Assembly: GCA_030685235.1 (NCBI GenBank)
Contig: MU839136.1
Span: forward strand, 186,001 to 250,000
From: Copromyces sp. CBS 386.78
Taxonomy: Eukaryota > Ascomycota > Sordariomycetes > Sordariales > Sordariaceae
Length of the DNA stretch: 64,000 nucleotides
Direction: 5' to 3'
In this document: positions 38,201-49,384 of the stretch, piece by piece
Layout of the letters: every line of letters starts with the position of its first letter
How positions within the stretch are numbered: the stretch's first letter is position 1
Translations under genes and position numbers: made by a program
The notes under the pieces: model-generated
The model's database searches: none
Told to the model about the DNA's origin: nothing
Seen by the model: the letters and a program-made list of their open reading frames with translations, nothing else

Positions 38201-38900
38201 CCCTCGATCGCTACCGTCGTGGTCGCGCTTGACGGTTTGGAGGATGTCGCCGCGCCGGAAATCGACTCTCTTTCGGGTACCTTATGAACACTCTCGACAA
38301 GAGTCGCCCCAAATCCGCGATCTTCAATGGCTTCGCAGATAGCATCGGCGCTCAACAGTGTCGGGTCATGCTCGATAACGGCTCTCTCGGAGAGTAGGGA
38401 AATGCTGAAGTGCCGTACGCCAGATACGTCCTTGAATGCGCCCTCGACCGCTGATGTGCAGGCGCCGCATGTCATGCCCTCGATTGCAACAGTGGTAACC
38501 ATTGACGGGGAGTCGTCGGAAGCTTCCAGGTCTTGTTCGGGGTGCCTGGCGATCATAGGCGTCGGGAGATCGGTGGCCAGCACCTCGGCGTCGAACCCTC
38601 GGTCTTCGATGATTTCCTTAACTTGGTCGGCGGTGATTTGGTCGGGGTCATGCATAACCACAGCGCGTTCCATTACCAGGCTGACCGATACGCTACCAAC
38701 TCCGTCGACGCCCTTGAAGCCAGCTTCAACGGCCGAAGTACAGGCGCCGCATCTGCGCAAAGTCAGTCACCAAGTGTTCTATACACATCCGAGGAAGCCG
38801 GGACAAAGTCAAGCATTGCGCCAACTCACGTCATACCCTCAACCTTGAGGGTTGTGGTAGCCATGTGCCCAGATGGGACTTGAATATTTGCCGGTGCCAT
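35278..38900 (-). CDS. ccc2: Copper-transporting P1B-type ATPase (Ccc2/ATP7 type)
   Basis: Two exons on the minus strand, 38900-38830 and 38752-35278, give 1,181 residues. The pump loads copper into the late Golgi for secreted or membrane cuproenzymes such as multicopper oxidases. The N-terminus has three heavy-metal-associated domains, each with GMTCGACTSAVE (Cys pairs at about 25/28, 119/122 and 211/214). The first CxxC is completed across the intron. A fourth HMA-like repeat (about 284-350) has no Cys pair. Later motifs are TGEA (about 599), the metal-path CPC (717-719), phosphorylation DKTGT (Asp761), SEHPVG (about 803), GDGINDSPAL, and MYN plus MAASSVSVVVSS in the last membrane helices, which indicate Cu(I) specificity. 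A silver/copper detoxification role at the plasma membrane is a less likely alternative. Confidence 0.95.
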
Positions 38901-41334
38901 CTTGCTGGGTGCGCAAGAGTTTGTGCAACGAGACGGGATGTTTTTAACAGACAAACACGCTGCGGCGCAAATGACACGGAGAAAGCGAGATTTCGAAGCG
39001 TAGGTGGATTTCGAAACGAGAGCCCCTGGGCTAAAACATGGAAAGAGGACACGCTGTGTTCTGAAGGCGGTTCATGTGGGAGAGAGACGACCCGGGACGT
39101 CCACTTTTGCGCAAAAGAGTTAAAAGGGTGGAATAGGCGCCAGCTTCCAGCGATGGCGTTGGCGAAGTCGATCAGTTAATATGTAGAGGAATGAGTACAG
39201 ATGAGGACGGGTGTCAATATCGAAGACATAAGCGGAGCTCCCGGTACCGTTACATATCAGACCAGATGGAGCAATGGCGCCAAACCTGCAGCAGGGAGCT
39301 GGGTGCGAGCGAGAAACTCGAAACTTGCAACTTTGACGAGGAACCCGCGGAGAGTGGAGGGGCGCAACGGGGGGTGTTGGGTGGCTGCGAGGGAAAGCGG
39401 GAAGGGGTTGAGAAGTTTCCATCGACTGAAGGTTTGTCAGCCACTCACAGCGTACTTTCTGCGGTACCTACAGGTAGAGGCTGCATACAGGGGTCCCGCA
39501 CCGCGCCGGCACCACTGCACTCTTTATAGCGAAACGGGATCTGAGAGCCCGCCAGGGCAAATCACAAAGTGCCCCTGGGGTGGAGCGAGATCCGAGAGGC
39601 CGAGCGAGACTGCCATTAGGAACTGATCGTTCAACCGGTAAATATCATACAAAGTCTTTGTGCTTTTCTTTCTTGTGCTTGGCGCCAGACTAGCGTCTAT
39701 CATACTGGAACCAACGCCGACAAACAGTCCAACAATCTCGTATGATATTGTCCGAAAGCAACGGCCACAAAGGTATCACAAGGCATCATGGGAGGAATAA
39801 TATTGCATCTACGCAGGACATATGTACAGTATTACATATTGGACTGCTAGTGAGAGTCTCGGCCACACCTCAGCCGTTGTCGCACATACGCTAGCGATCA
39901 TGACTGCTTACTGTACGGCACACGCCGCCCATATAAGACACATATCCAGATCGAGAGCCATGCTTCCCGTCTCGTCGCTTGCGTTCTCAGCTTGACCCGA
40001 GTATAACACAAAAGCGGCTGAGAAAAAGAGCGAAGTTGGGGCCTCGTAAGATGGTCGAAAGGGCTGAGTAGAGGCACATACTTCGATGTTGACGCCGCAT
40101 TCTGCTATATTATCCGGGACCGTTCTTGATGCATCCAACAATCAACATTGATTGGAATTATCGTCACATGAGGTGTTGCACGGATCGGCATTCGCGTTCC
40201 AATGTGACCTTTCCATATTCTTGTTGGAAAGCGCAAACCTTACCGTTGTTTCCAACGAAAACCAGCAATATCGGTTTCTCAACGATTGGTCCTCCCAGAA
40301 TTTGCCATGTGGACTTTCCGACCATACCGGTCCCTCGGAAGACACAAGGAAAATTGCCGCCTCCAGGAATATCACAACATGGTAAGTACCTTCCTTCTAT
40401 CGTCAAACATTGTGAGCCGTAAGCCCACGGTGCAACTCACTACCTGCTGGAAAAGTAGGTAAGAAGTGTAAACCCGCGGCTACCACTTTCAGATGAGATG
40501 AAAGATACCTATCGTGTCGTCACGGCGAACTGAATCTTTACCGAACGGATCTCTTTTCCTAGATTTCTCCACTTCACACGGGTTGCCATCCGATCATCCA
40601 GGGGACCCTTGCGCCTAGATTCACAGATGCTGGTCACCAAAGGCGCCTGGTCGCGTCAAAACGTGACTTTTGACGCAGCCAATTTGGCGCCAAAAGTGCC
40701 CCATCCAACACACCAACCAGCCTCAGGAGCAAAAAGGAAAGAGACGGGAGGACGTACAAGAACAGGGAAAACTTCATAAACACCTCGGGCTGCGAGCAAA
40801 ACTACGTTGTGTACCGAGTGGATATCTGAACTGACATGAGATCGACACAGTAAGGGTGATGAAACCCATAATCGCCAGAGATTCCGTCGTGTTCTGTAAT
40901 CTCTAAGGCGTACTTGGCGAGCTTGGGCGTTGAAGCCCGCGGCAGTTGCTCCTGCCAACCGACGGGAATGCGTGAAGTTCAGTTGACCGCTGCGAGCGGG
41001 CTTGGCGGAGGTACCCCGCTGGAGGGCAAGCCACACTTGCTCTGGTCATTGGAGCTTTCAGCCTTATGGCGGGTGTAGTGTACCTACCCCAGGTTAACTC
41101 CACCACAGGCTGCAGTCGGACATCATTCACGACCTGTCAATCAAGGCCATCCATATCTTGTGCCGTGCTACACCAAGCCGTAATTGTACCCCGTAGCTAA
41201 GTTCAAACCAGAATTATCCCCATTTACTACTTCGTTGTCTGCGCTTCACTTTTACATAACATCGCATACCGGACCCCGGATCTCCAATTTCTCGACTCAC
41301 GAGCTACCGCTAACCCGGCCTGCCCCAACTCGCA
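38901..41334. other. Intergenic between divergent copper ATPase and csn-7 genes
   Basis: About 2.4 kb. Short ORFs cluster at 39.2-39.6 and 40.1-40.4 kb on both strands, but none starts with a well-placed ATG and shows family features. No RNA genes recognised. Confidence 0.5.
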
Positions 41335-42701
41335 ATGGAGCAAGCCAAAGCTCTCAATGCTCTCGAGGTTCGTCCGTCATTTTTCCCCTCTTAGGGGGGT
41401 CACATCAAGATTGGAGAGTTGTACCTAACACAGATTTTTCATTCCAGCCGTTCATCGCGCTCTCCAAATCTGCCACCTCCCCGCGCGCTGCGGCAGACCT
41501 CGTGACCCGCGCAACCTCGGCCGCCAACACCTTCATCTTCACCGAGCTTCTCCAGACGCCTCAAATCCAGTCCCTAGCAAACTCCGACGAGTTCTCCTCC
41601 TACCTCACGCTCCTCCAAGTTTTCAGCCACGGGACTTACGCGGATTACATTGCCAACGCCTCGGCGCTTCCCGCCCTCAACGATGAACAGAAGCTGAAGC
41701 TGCGCCAGCTCTCCCTCCTCACACAGGTCACCAACGACGTCAACAGCATCAGCAGCCCTCCCGACGATGACGCAATGCAGCAAGAGCAGGAACAGGTGCA
41801 GGTACAGCCGAACCTAAGCTATGGCTCCCTGATCCGACACCTGGAGCTCTCCAGCGCGCGAGAGCTGGAGGAGCTCGTGATCAGCGCCATCTACGCCGGT
41901 CTCATCGAAGGGCAGCTAGACCCTGCGAACGAGATGGTACAGATCAACAGCGTGGCCGCTCTGCGGGACGTGCCTGCGCGAGGCGTGGGTGGTTTGCTCT
42001 CGAGCTTGCAGGGCTGGGCGGGTCGGTGCGAGGCGACGCTGCAGGAGCTGGAAGCGACGATGGCCAACCTGCGAGAGGAGGCGGACAGGCGGGCGAGCGA
42101 GGAGCAGGAGTGGAACAACAAGATGTCGCAGTTGTTGGAAGATGAACAGAAGGGTGCGGTACCGTCCTCTTCTTCTTCGTCCTCTTTGCCCTGGTTCAAC
42201 AACAAACGCGGCGGTGGTGGTGGTGGTGGTGCCGGTGCCGGCGCCGGTCCAGGTGGTAGCTTTCGTGGTGGCGGCTACTCTCGTGGTGACTACTCTCGCG
42301 GTGGTGGCTCGTCCCAGGGGTACCGGCCATCTCAGAGAGGAAACTACCAGCAGCAGCAGAATCAGTCACGTCAGCAGCAAAATCACCATCTCCACCACCA
42401 AAGCAATCAGAGCGGAACGAACAGCTTGCTGACGAGTGGTGGCGGCAGTTATCTCAGCTTCAGAGAGGGGCCATCAGCAGTATCGTCCTCACCAGCGGCG
42501 GGGTTGATGGGTTCCTCGGCCTCATACGCGACACTGGGGGGTATGGAGACAGGCTCCGGCTCGGGCTCGGCGGGTCCTCTTGGCAAGCGAGGGAGCGGCG
42601 ATATGGATGACTCGGAAGAGGATATCGACGATGACACGATGGATCTGGACGATGAGGGAGATGATTCTAAGAGGGGCAGCAAGCGGAAGTTGGCCGCCTA
42701 G
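41335..42701 (+). CDS. csn-7: COP9 signalosome subunit 7 (PCI domain)
   Basis: Two exons, 41335-41367 and 41448-42701, give 428 residues. The first exon codes for only MEQAKALNALE; the second starts PFIALSKSATSPRAAADLV, the conserved CSN7 N-terminus. The COP9 signalosome removes Nedd8 from cullins and in Neurospora influences the circadian clock and development. The PCI-type region spans about 35-190, followed by a coiled coil (about 220-265). The rest is unusual: a Gly/Arg-rich RGG stretch (about 275-310), a Gln/His/Asn-rich stretch, and an acidic end with a KRGSKRKLAA basic motif that could be a nuclear signal. The donor is GTTCGT, less common than GTAAGT. The frame upstream of 41335 is open but is not conserved. 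Confidence 0.88.
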
Positions 42702-44247
42702 GAGGTTGAATTTCCCAAGCACGTGAGGACAAATCATGGAAGAGCGCTAGGTGCCGGTTATTGCTTTAATTGCATTGACATGAAAGTCTAAGGCCATGAA
42801 TGATCTGCGAAGACGGTTAGAGAACGGGAGGAACAGCTAGAAACATAGCATCATTACGTTCATGGTCGAGACCAGAGAATAGAGAGCAAGCTTCGTAACT
42901 GCCTTGTCAGATATCATTATCACGAACTTCACTTGAATGGTCAAAATGGCGAGTAAATCAGATACCCAAAGTTCCCCAAAGAGTGGTTCTATAATGACTA
43001 CCAAGGCGCATGGGAAGTAAATCCATTGAAATCACATAGGGCCATCGTACTCCCATACCTGAGACTGGAACCAGATTCTCCCCCATGCTGTAGTCAACCA
43101 CGACAGTCGTGTGTGACTTTCATCTTCCGGTTGTTCCACACCTGAACAATATTGGACCAACCATCACGCAGATTCCTTGCTCTCATCTCTTCCAGCCTCT
43201 CAGTAACACACATACCAGCCAGCCACTCATTGCACTCGTGTAACCACAATGAAACAAGTGAAAAGCGGACAAAAGGAAATTTGATTCTCGTGATCGGAGC
43301 AAAAAAGATCTCGCTCGTAGTCTAGTTAGTGTACCTAGTTTTTGGGGAGTTCCCAACAAGCTGTGCAGAAGTAGTGTAGTGTAGGGCGTGGAGGTAAGCG
43401 GTCAGTGCAGTGGTGATGGTACTAAGAAGGGATGGTATCTATCCAGAACACACGAGAACTCGGGATTCCATCTTTTTTCTCCCTAAAATCCGAGGCACAA
43501 CAACAACAACAACAACAACAACAACAGATACCACACTCGCACGAGTTGGCGTTCCGTACCCTTCTGGGGGTTCACCGGAAATCCTCCGGTGAAAAAAAAG
43601 CCAGACCGTGACCCCGTCTCCATCACTGTCGTAAGGTACCTTTCTTTACCTCAAGAGTACTACCTCTAAGAAGCCCGACCATAGCCCAAGCCAAGTTGGT
43701 TGCGCCGTCCGTCGTTGTCTCCATCCTCACCGCACTCTTGTAGTAGAGAGAGTGTATGGTCCGATGTGAAAACAGTAAGCTTCATTTGTGTCATGACGTT
43801 CGTAAGAGTAACAAACAAGAATTGCCCCCGCTTTTGCCCGCCAAAGAGAAATATCGCTTTTTTCCGTATCAAGAACAATCCGAAATAAGAGAACCTCTTT
43901 GTTCCTCCCCATCATCATCGTGGTGAAGAAGAGATATGGCCGTTGTATAAACTCGCCCTCGTTTTGGACTGAGACTGAAAAAAATCGGTAGGTTAAAAAG
44001 GTGGTCAAGAAGAGAAGAGATCTAAAAACAGATTACCAACATTCCACGCCTGGATTAAGAGTGTAACTGGTTGCCTCAAAAGATGATTACACGGCGTGGA
44101 ATTGTCGAAAACCAGGGAAAGCCAGTTATCCCATTTTTCCGTGTCGTCCTAGCTCCCATGGGTATTATGGTAATAAAAGATTAAGCAAACCAAAACGCCG
44201 AAGAAAGCTGCCCATCACATCACCGCGTGATTCCGTGTGTTACCGGG
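42702..44247. other. Intergenic between convergent csn-7 and RGS genes, with (CAA)n
   Basis: A CAA microsatellite lies at about 43497-43526. No supported gene. Confidence 0.5.
43497..43526. repeat. (CAA)n microsatellite
   Basis: About ten CAA units in the spacer between csn-7 and the RGS gene. Confidence 0.9.
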
Positions 44248-45454
44248 TCATAGTCGTTTTCCCGGTACGAGAATGAACAATACGCATAGCGCCGCGTCTA
44301 TGACTGCAGTAACGGCGAGAACCACCATGGATCTCTGGGCGAGGAGTTTTCGGACGTATGGCTCCCGAACTCGGGAGAAGTTGAAAGGGGTATATTCGCT
44401 CAGTCCGACGAGAGCGAGAATGGGGTCGAGTGAGTACTGATATGAACAAAGACAGTAAACTCCAATGGTGAAAGGCAGGATAACCTGCTGAACTGTTAGC
44501 AAGAAAACCAAAACGTTATGCAGATGTGGCTAGTCGGATAACATACCCAACACCTTGTTTGGCGAGATTCGTTAAGGAAGATTAAAACGAAGGCCGTCCA
44601 GAAGCCGCCGAACATGGCCACGAGACCAACCATGAGGCGCAGCATCAATGTGGGGGGAATGAGGTTTCCGAGGGCCTTCATCCTAAGGAACCCGGGAAAC
44701 GCATCCCTCTCCATGGCCTGGAACACATAATCCTTGGCCACGTCGAACACCTCCGGGTCATCGCGTCCATAATCCTCAATGGCAGTCGTGACATCCGAAG
44801 TAATAGAGCCGGGAAGAGTGATCTCGCGTTCTGCGCCGGGAAGAAGGAAGGTGTAAAGAATCTTTTCCGCTGAGGCTCTAATATCGTCGCGCGCCACGGC
44901 ATGCGCTGGGGAATTTGAGTCGGTAGTGAGTTCGCGCTGGGCGCTGAGGTTGCTGGGACGACCACGGCGGTCGCTGCTACTTTGCGGAGACTCCTGCACG
45001 ATCGATCGATCCTCGCGCAAGAAGGCAGACATTTGCGCATCCTGATCCTTCTCCTTCTCGTTCCCCCACATAGACGGTCCTGCGACGGGGTCCAAATCTC
45101 CCATGTTCTCAAGAATGGCGGATGATCGTTGGGAGCTTCGGTCGGGCTCGGGGGTGCCAACAAGAACGGAGCGTCGCAATTCGCGAACATAGTGACGGCA
45201 TAGTGACATGTGTTGGGCGACATCGAGCCTGTCTCGGGTCAGGAAACTGCCATAATCAACAAACACCGAGAAGTGAAAACCAACCAGAAATCGAGGTAGT
45301 CGACAGAGCGCTGCTGATCTCTCATATAAATGTAGAAGGAGAACAGATCGACGGGCGGGAGCGTCCGCCTGCTGAGGACCTCAAACAAGGTAGGGAGTCG
45401 ATTTCGATTGAGGTCGGGTTGAGGGGAGGGCGTGTGTGCTATGGGCTCCGCCAT
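44248..45454 (-). CDS. Rax1-like RGS-domain membrane protein
   Basis: Three exons on the minus strand, 45454-45285, 45228-44547 and 44484-44248, give 362 residues. The N-terminal half is an RGS fold split by a linker: LPTLFEVLSRRTLPPVDLFSFYIYM and SVDYLDFWLDVAQHMSLCRHYVREL, then an insertion rich in Ser and charged residues (about 80-150), then the second RGS half ending in DVAKDYVFQAMERDAFPGFLRMKALGN. Three hydrophobic segments follow near the C-terminus (LMLRLMVGLVAMFGGFWTAFV, VILPFTIGVYCLCSY and MVVLAVTAVIDAALCVLFILV). This layout matches the yeast bud-site protein Rax1 and related fungal RGS proteins. A role in polarity or G-protein signalling is inferred from the family. The middle acceptor was chosen because it restores DFWLDVAQH. 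Confidence 0.85.
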
Positions 45455-46338
45455 TTTGACGGGAGGTGAAGGGGACCTGAAACTCGAGCTGAATCCGACG
45501 GCGGAGGAGGGTGCGATATGATAATGGGCGAAGAGCGAAAGGACGCCGGCGGAGTATGGTGTGGAGAGCGGGGCAAGAAAGCTGTATAGTGTATTGAGCT
45601 CCAAGGTAGGTTGTCCGCAAAGAGCAAGTTGTGGCGGGCAAGCGTTTCAATCAGTTGCGCGGTCGGGAGCGATAATGGTTTGACGTCAATCGAGTGTTTC
45701 GCGAGTCGCGGTTGCCGGGTGCACGAGAAAAGGAGTTTGATTAATCGATACTTTTTTGGATTTGGCGGTTTCTGGTTTTTTGTTGTTGTAAAGAACGTGG
45801 TTTGCGCGCAGCGCTGTCGGAGAGATTGGTTTGATCCAAGGATGGCGATGGTTGCAAGTTGGAAGTTTGTTGGGTAGGTAACGAATGACAGGTTGGGAAG
45901 TTGGGTGTGGTTGACGAGGCCGGGTCGGGTGCAGAGCAACGAGTGAATGGAATGACGGGAGGTGCAGTGTGTGTTTGCGACGAAGGGGGACGGGGACTTC
46001 ACAGCCCCAGAACTTCCAGGTTGGGATGGGACGTGGTGAACAAACAGGCTTTGCAAGGCCCACCCCGTCCCCAGGCACTGGAGATAAGACTGACAGGGCG
46101 TGGACAGGCCAGCAGGAGATCGCAAGTGGAAGAAAGCATGGAACAGCAATTGACAAGTTCACAATGGAAGGTGCACTTGCTGCAACAGCAGTCTCCCTGG
46201 CGAGCATGGCAGGGAGATTGCAGAAAGTCACTGGGAAATTGAAAGTTTGGGAGACGGACGGGAAGCGGTACGCCAGCTGTCAGAGGCTTGGCAGATGCCA
46301 AAAGTGGTGGGGGCTTGACTTTGCCAGCCGTCCTTCCG

Positions 46339-46348
46339 TTTAGGGTAA
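46339..46348 (+). promoter_or_regulatory. Telobox-like motif upstream of RPL31
   Basis: TTTAGGGTAA contains TTAGGG, the telomere-repeat core. Such boxes occur in ribosomal-protein promoters of several fungi. It sits about 280 bp before the start codon. A single motif, so the role is inferred. Confidence 0.3.
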
Positions 46349-46505
46349 GGTAAGCGAGGCGAGTTGAGCCCAGGTCCGCACTTTCCAGATTTCGTGGAAA
46401 AATCCGGTGCAAAATTCATTGGGAGGTTTATCGTTTGCCGCAGCACCGAACGACTTCGACGACTCTCACCCGACCACGAGTGTACGAGACACCGCCATCT
46501 CCAAA

Positions 46506-46624
46506 GTACGTAACTACGGCCCCATCATATTTTTGCCCTGTCCAATTTCGAGTCAGCCGTCCCGTCAGTTCTCGAGACACGGTCCGGCTTCGCGAACCCC
46601 CTCCTTTGCTAACAAGCTGTTCAG
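46506..46624 (+). other. 5' leader intron of RPL31
   Basis: GTACGT donor at 46506, GCTAAC branch at 46608 and TTCAG acceptor at 46624, one base before the ATG. All three signals are strong and spaced normally (119 nt). Confidence 0.7.
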
Positions 46625-46625
46625 A

Positions 46626-47187
46626 ATGTCGTCCAAGAAGCCTTCCGGTAAGACCCAGCGTTCGGCCATCGCCGACGTTGTCGCCCGCGAGTACACCATC
46701 CACATGCACAAGCGCGTAAGCAATACCGAACAATCGACCAGACGAACGAGGACGAAATATTGACCCTGGCGCAGATGCACGGTGTCACTTTCAAGAAGAG
46801 GGCTCCTCGCGCCATCAAGGAGATCAAGGAGTTCGCTTACAAGGCGATGGTACGTGCAGCGACGAACACCCGAACACACAATCCGATCTGGAGGAACTGG
46901 AGCTATGGAGACGACATTCGAGTTGGGGACACGGCGTGGTCAGTTTGAAAGAACACCAAGACTGACATGAATGTGATTTATAGGGTACCACCGATGTCCG
47001 CATCGACCCCCAGCTGAACAAGAAGGTCTGGGAGCAGGGTGTCAAGGGCGTTGCCTACCGTCTCCGCGTTCGCATCTCCCGCCGCCGTAACGACGAGGAG
47101 GGCGCCAAGGAGAAGCTCTACAGCTACGTCCAGGCCGTCAACGTGAAGAACCCCAAGGGTCTCCACACCGTTGTCGTTGAGGAGTAA
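46626..47187 (+). CDS. rpl31: 60S ribosomal protein L31 (eL31)
   Basis: Three exons, 46626-46715, 46775-46849 and 46984-47187, give 122 residues. eL31 is a large-subunit protein near the peptide exit tunnel. The start MSSKKPSGKTQRSAIADVVAREYTIHMHKR is followed after the first intron by MHGVTFKKRAPRAIKEIKEFA and after the second by GTTDVRIDPQLNKKVWEQG, covering the whole family. The RVRISRRRNDEEGAKEKLYSYV block and the C-terminal VKNPKGLHTVVVEE are typical. Codon bias is extreme, as in other ribosomal genes. A leader intron precedes the ATG, which fits the intron-rich 5' ends of fungal ribosomal-protein genes. Confidence 0.96.
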
Positions 47188-47653
47188 ATTTGGGTGTTCT
47201 GGCAAAACGAATTTTTGGCACGAAGGGACCGCGGTTCAGGTTCAGGGCGGCATTGGGCTTCCGGAGTTTTCGCATGGCATCTAGCTTCGCATTACGAATA
47301 AAGGGTTCGTAAAATGGAACACGGCACCTTCGATACCACCAAACCGCCTCCAGCAACGATGAGGGAAGACAATTGCAGAGTGTGAGGGCGTCGCAGATGG
47401 TCAGGCAGGGGCTTCATGAAAATGATACGCTCTATGGACGATATACTGTCCATTACAACCAATGCTTGATGTACTTCATAAAACCAGTCTGCAACCGGTA
47501 GCAGACGCGAGCAACAACGGGATACCCATTAAACAAACCCGCCCTGATAATGCAATCCTGTTCCAGAGACCAATACGCCAGGGATTCCAAACCTTCAGAT
47601 GAACCAATTTCTCCTAACCCAATGCTCTCCTAAGTTGCTCCTATTTTTCTCCT
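47188..47653. other. Convergent spacer RPL31 / UBE2C
   Basis: 3' regions only. No gene or repeat seen. Confidence 0.5.
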
Positions 47654-48316
47654 TCAGTCGTCGTCAATGTCCTTGTGACGGTCCATGACCTTGGTCTTGA
47701 ACAAAGTCGGATCCTTGTCCCAAAGCTCGGCCGCCTCGCCGTTGAGAGGGGAAGCGCTGTGATATGTGTTAGCTTTGACCTGCTAAATGCGATTGAGAGA
47801 GCATGTGAATTCCTTACTTGTTCGGCTCTCCGAGCAGGGATTGCAAGCTTAGCAGGACAGTCTGAGTGTTGTAAGCAGCAGTCCACTTATCCTTGAGGAT
47901 GTCGAGACAAATGCGTCCAGAGAAGTCCACGTTGGGATGGTAGATCGGGGTTCTGAACAGCACCGTAGGCGGGGCGTAAGGATAGTTCGCAGGAAATTCA
48001 AAACTGAGCTTCAAGGTGAGGCCGGCGTAGGGGGTCTCGTCAGGTCCCTCGATAGTAGCCCGCCACGAAAGGAGATTGCCGTCGGCAGAGGGGAAGGCAG
48101 ACACGCCCGGCGCCGGCGATGTCATCAGCTGCATAAGCTCCGTCTGCAGTCTGTTTGTGGCCATGAATAGTCAGCAATCAAAACATCAACATGGCGATGG
48201 TCTAACAACATGCGCAAGCTCAGTGAGAAGTAGACTGACCTCTTGACGGCATTTTGACCGGGATCGACGTTCTTCCTGGCGCCGAGGGTGGGCGCAGAAT
48301 TCTGAATATCTCCCAT
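47654..48316 (-). CDS. Ubiquitin-conjugating enzyme E2 C (Ubc11/UBE2C)
   Basis: Three exons on the minus strand, 48316-48240, 48150-47818 and 47756-47654, give 170 residues. This is the E2 that works with the anaphase-promoting complex to ubiquitinate cyclins and other mitotic substrates. The N-terminal extension of about 25 residues leads into VKRLQTELMQLMTS, then GVSAFPSADGNLLSW, diagnostic for the E2-C group. The catalytic site is HPNVDFSGRICLDILKDKW with Cys107. [23 protein letters not shown] follows across the second intron. General E2s such as Ubc4 lack the extension and the GVSAFP segment, so the subfamily call is strong. It is head-to-head with chk1. Confidence 0.93.
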
Positions 48317-49384
48317 GTTTTTCTGTAGGATAATCCAATCTGTGACGGCGAACTGAAAAGCAGGCGAATAACCCCAATATCGCAGGACAAAGAAGACCAA
48401 TATCTCGTGGTCGGTAATTGAATTTAAAGTCAATAAAGGTACTAAGGAAACAGGTTAATAAAGACTTCTGGACAGCATTGTAAAGGGCAGCGTACCTGCA
48501 ACCAAGGAGGGGCGGCGCCAGCCTTGGGAGATGTATGAGAGTTGTGATGGGAGAGGGGAGGCGCAAGGAACAAAATGAAATTTGGCAGTTGACGCCAAGC
48601 TTGGACGGACGGAACTGACAAGATGGAATCAAAGAATCAATGTTTACACGATGCAGAACGGACCAGCCTCCAATGACCCCACAGCTGACCAGGTTACCGT
48701 GGGAAGGTCCCCAGCAACCGTGATGGGCCCGAGCGTTGCTATAGGGGAAAGTTTAAGGGCATGCATGAACTTCTTTGCAGGTTCCCAGGCAGTCGCGGCG
48801 CGTGGAAACAGTGGACAGTTCGCGCTCCTTCAGGCGTTTCCCGGATCCCCTTTCTCAACCCAAACAAACCGGGGCACTGGACACATCACATTGTCAACAC
48901 GCGCCTGCATTTGCACGTGAAGTTTGTAGTGTATAACACCCACCATAGGTACTGTAGCAGGCAGGTCTCATCAGCTGATGAGTGTTCAGAGGAGTTGAAG
49001 AAGCCTGAGCACGCGATTCCCATCTTTTCCTCTGACACGCTCTTGGCATCCACTGTTCTGTTGCTCGTCAAAAATGGTGAGTGCTTTCAAACCTCCACCT
49101 CTCCATCTCGATTTGCGCTTTTCCTATTTAGGAACTTTGTTTTGGTTTGATAATTCTCTCCGGCTCTCGCCACCTGCTTGCGCCAGGCATCAGCGCAGCA
49201 CTTACAAACCAACCCAATTACCAGTCATTGATGAGGCACACATTCAGTTTTTGATTGCGCAAAACCCGACACGGAGCCTTGCTTTAAACACTCTGGACTC
49301 CCTTCAGACCTTGCATACTTCGCATTTACCTTACTTGTACTTTGATCTTCGTAATCATAATCGCGTCCGTTATTGACGGCAAAA
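48317..49384. promoter_or_regulatory. Shared divergent region, UBE2C / chk1
   Basis: About 1.07 kb between start codons. It holds a 100-codon upstream ORF (49074-49376) ending 8 nt before the chk1 ATG. Nothing else recognised. Confidence 0.5.
49074..49376 (+). other. Upstream ORF in the chk1 leader region
   Basis: ATG at 49074 in a near-ideal Neurospora context (tcaaaaATGG), 100 codons, stop 8 nt before the chk1 start. A GTGAGT directly follows the ATG, so the ORF may instead be cut by a leader intron. The peptide shows no recognisable family. Whether the transcript includes it is unknown. Confidence 0.4.

Larger units (their letters stand above)
45455..46625. promoter_or_regulatory. Shared divergent region, RGS gene / RPL31
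   Basis: About 1.17 kb between start codons. Contains a telobox-like TTTAGGGTAA at 46339-46348 and the RPL31 leader with its own intron (46506-46624). ORFs here on both strands are unsupported. Confidence 0.5.
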
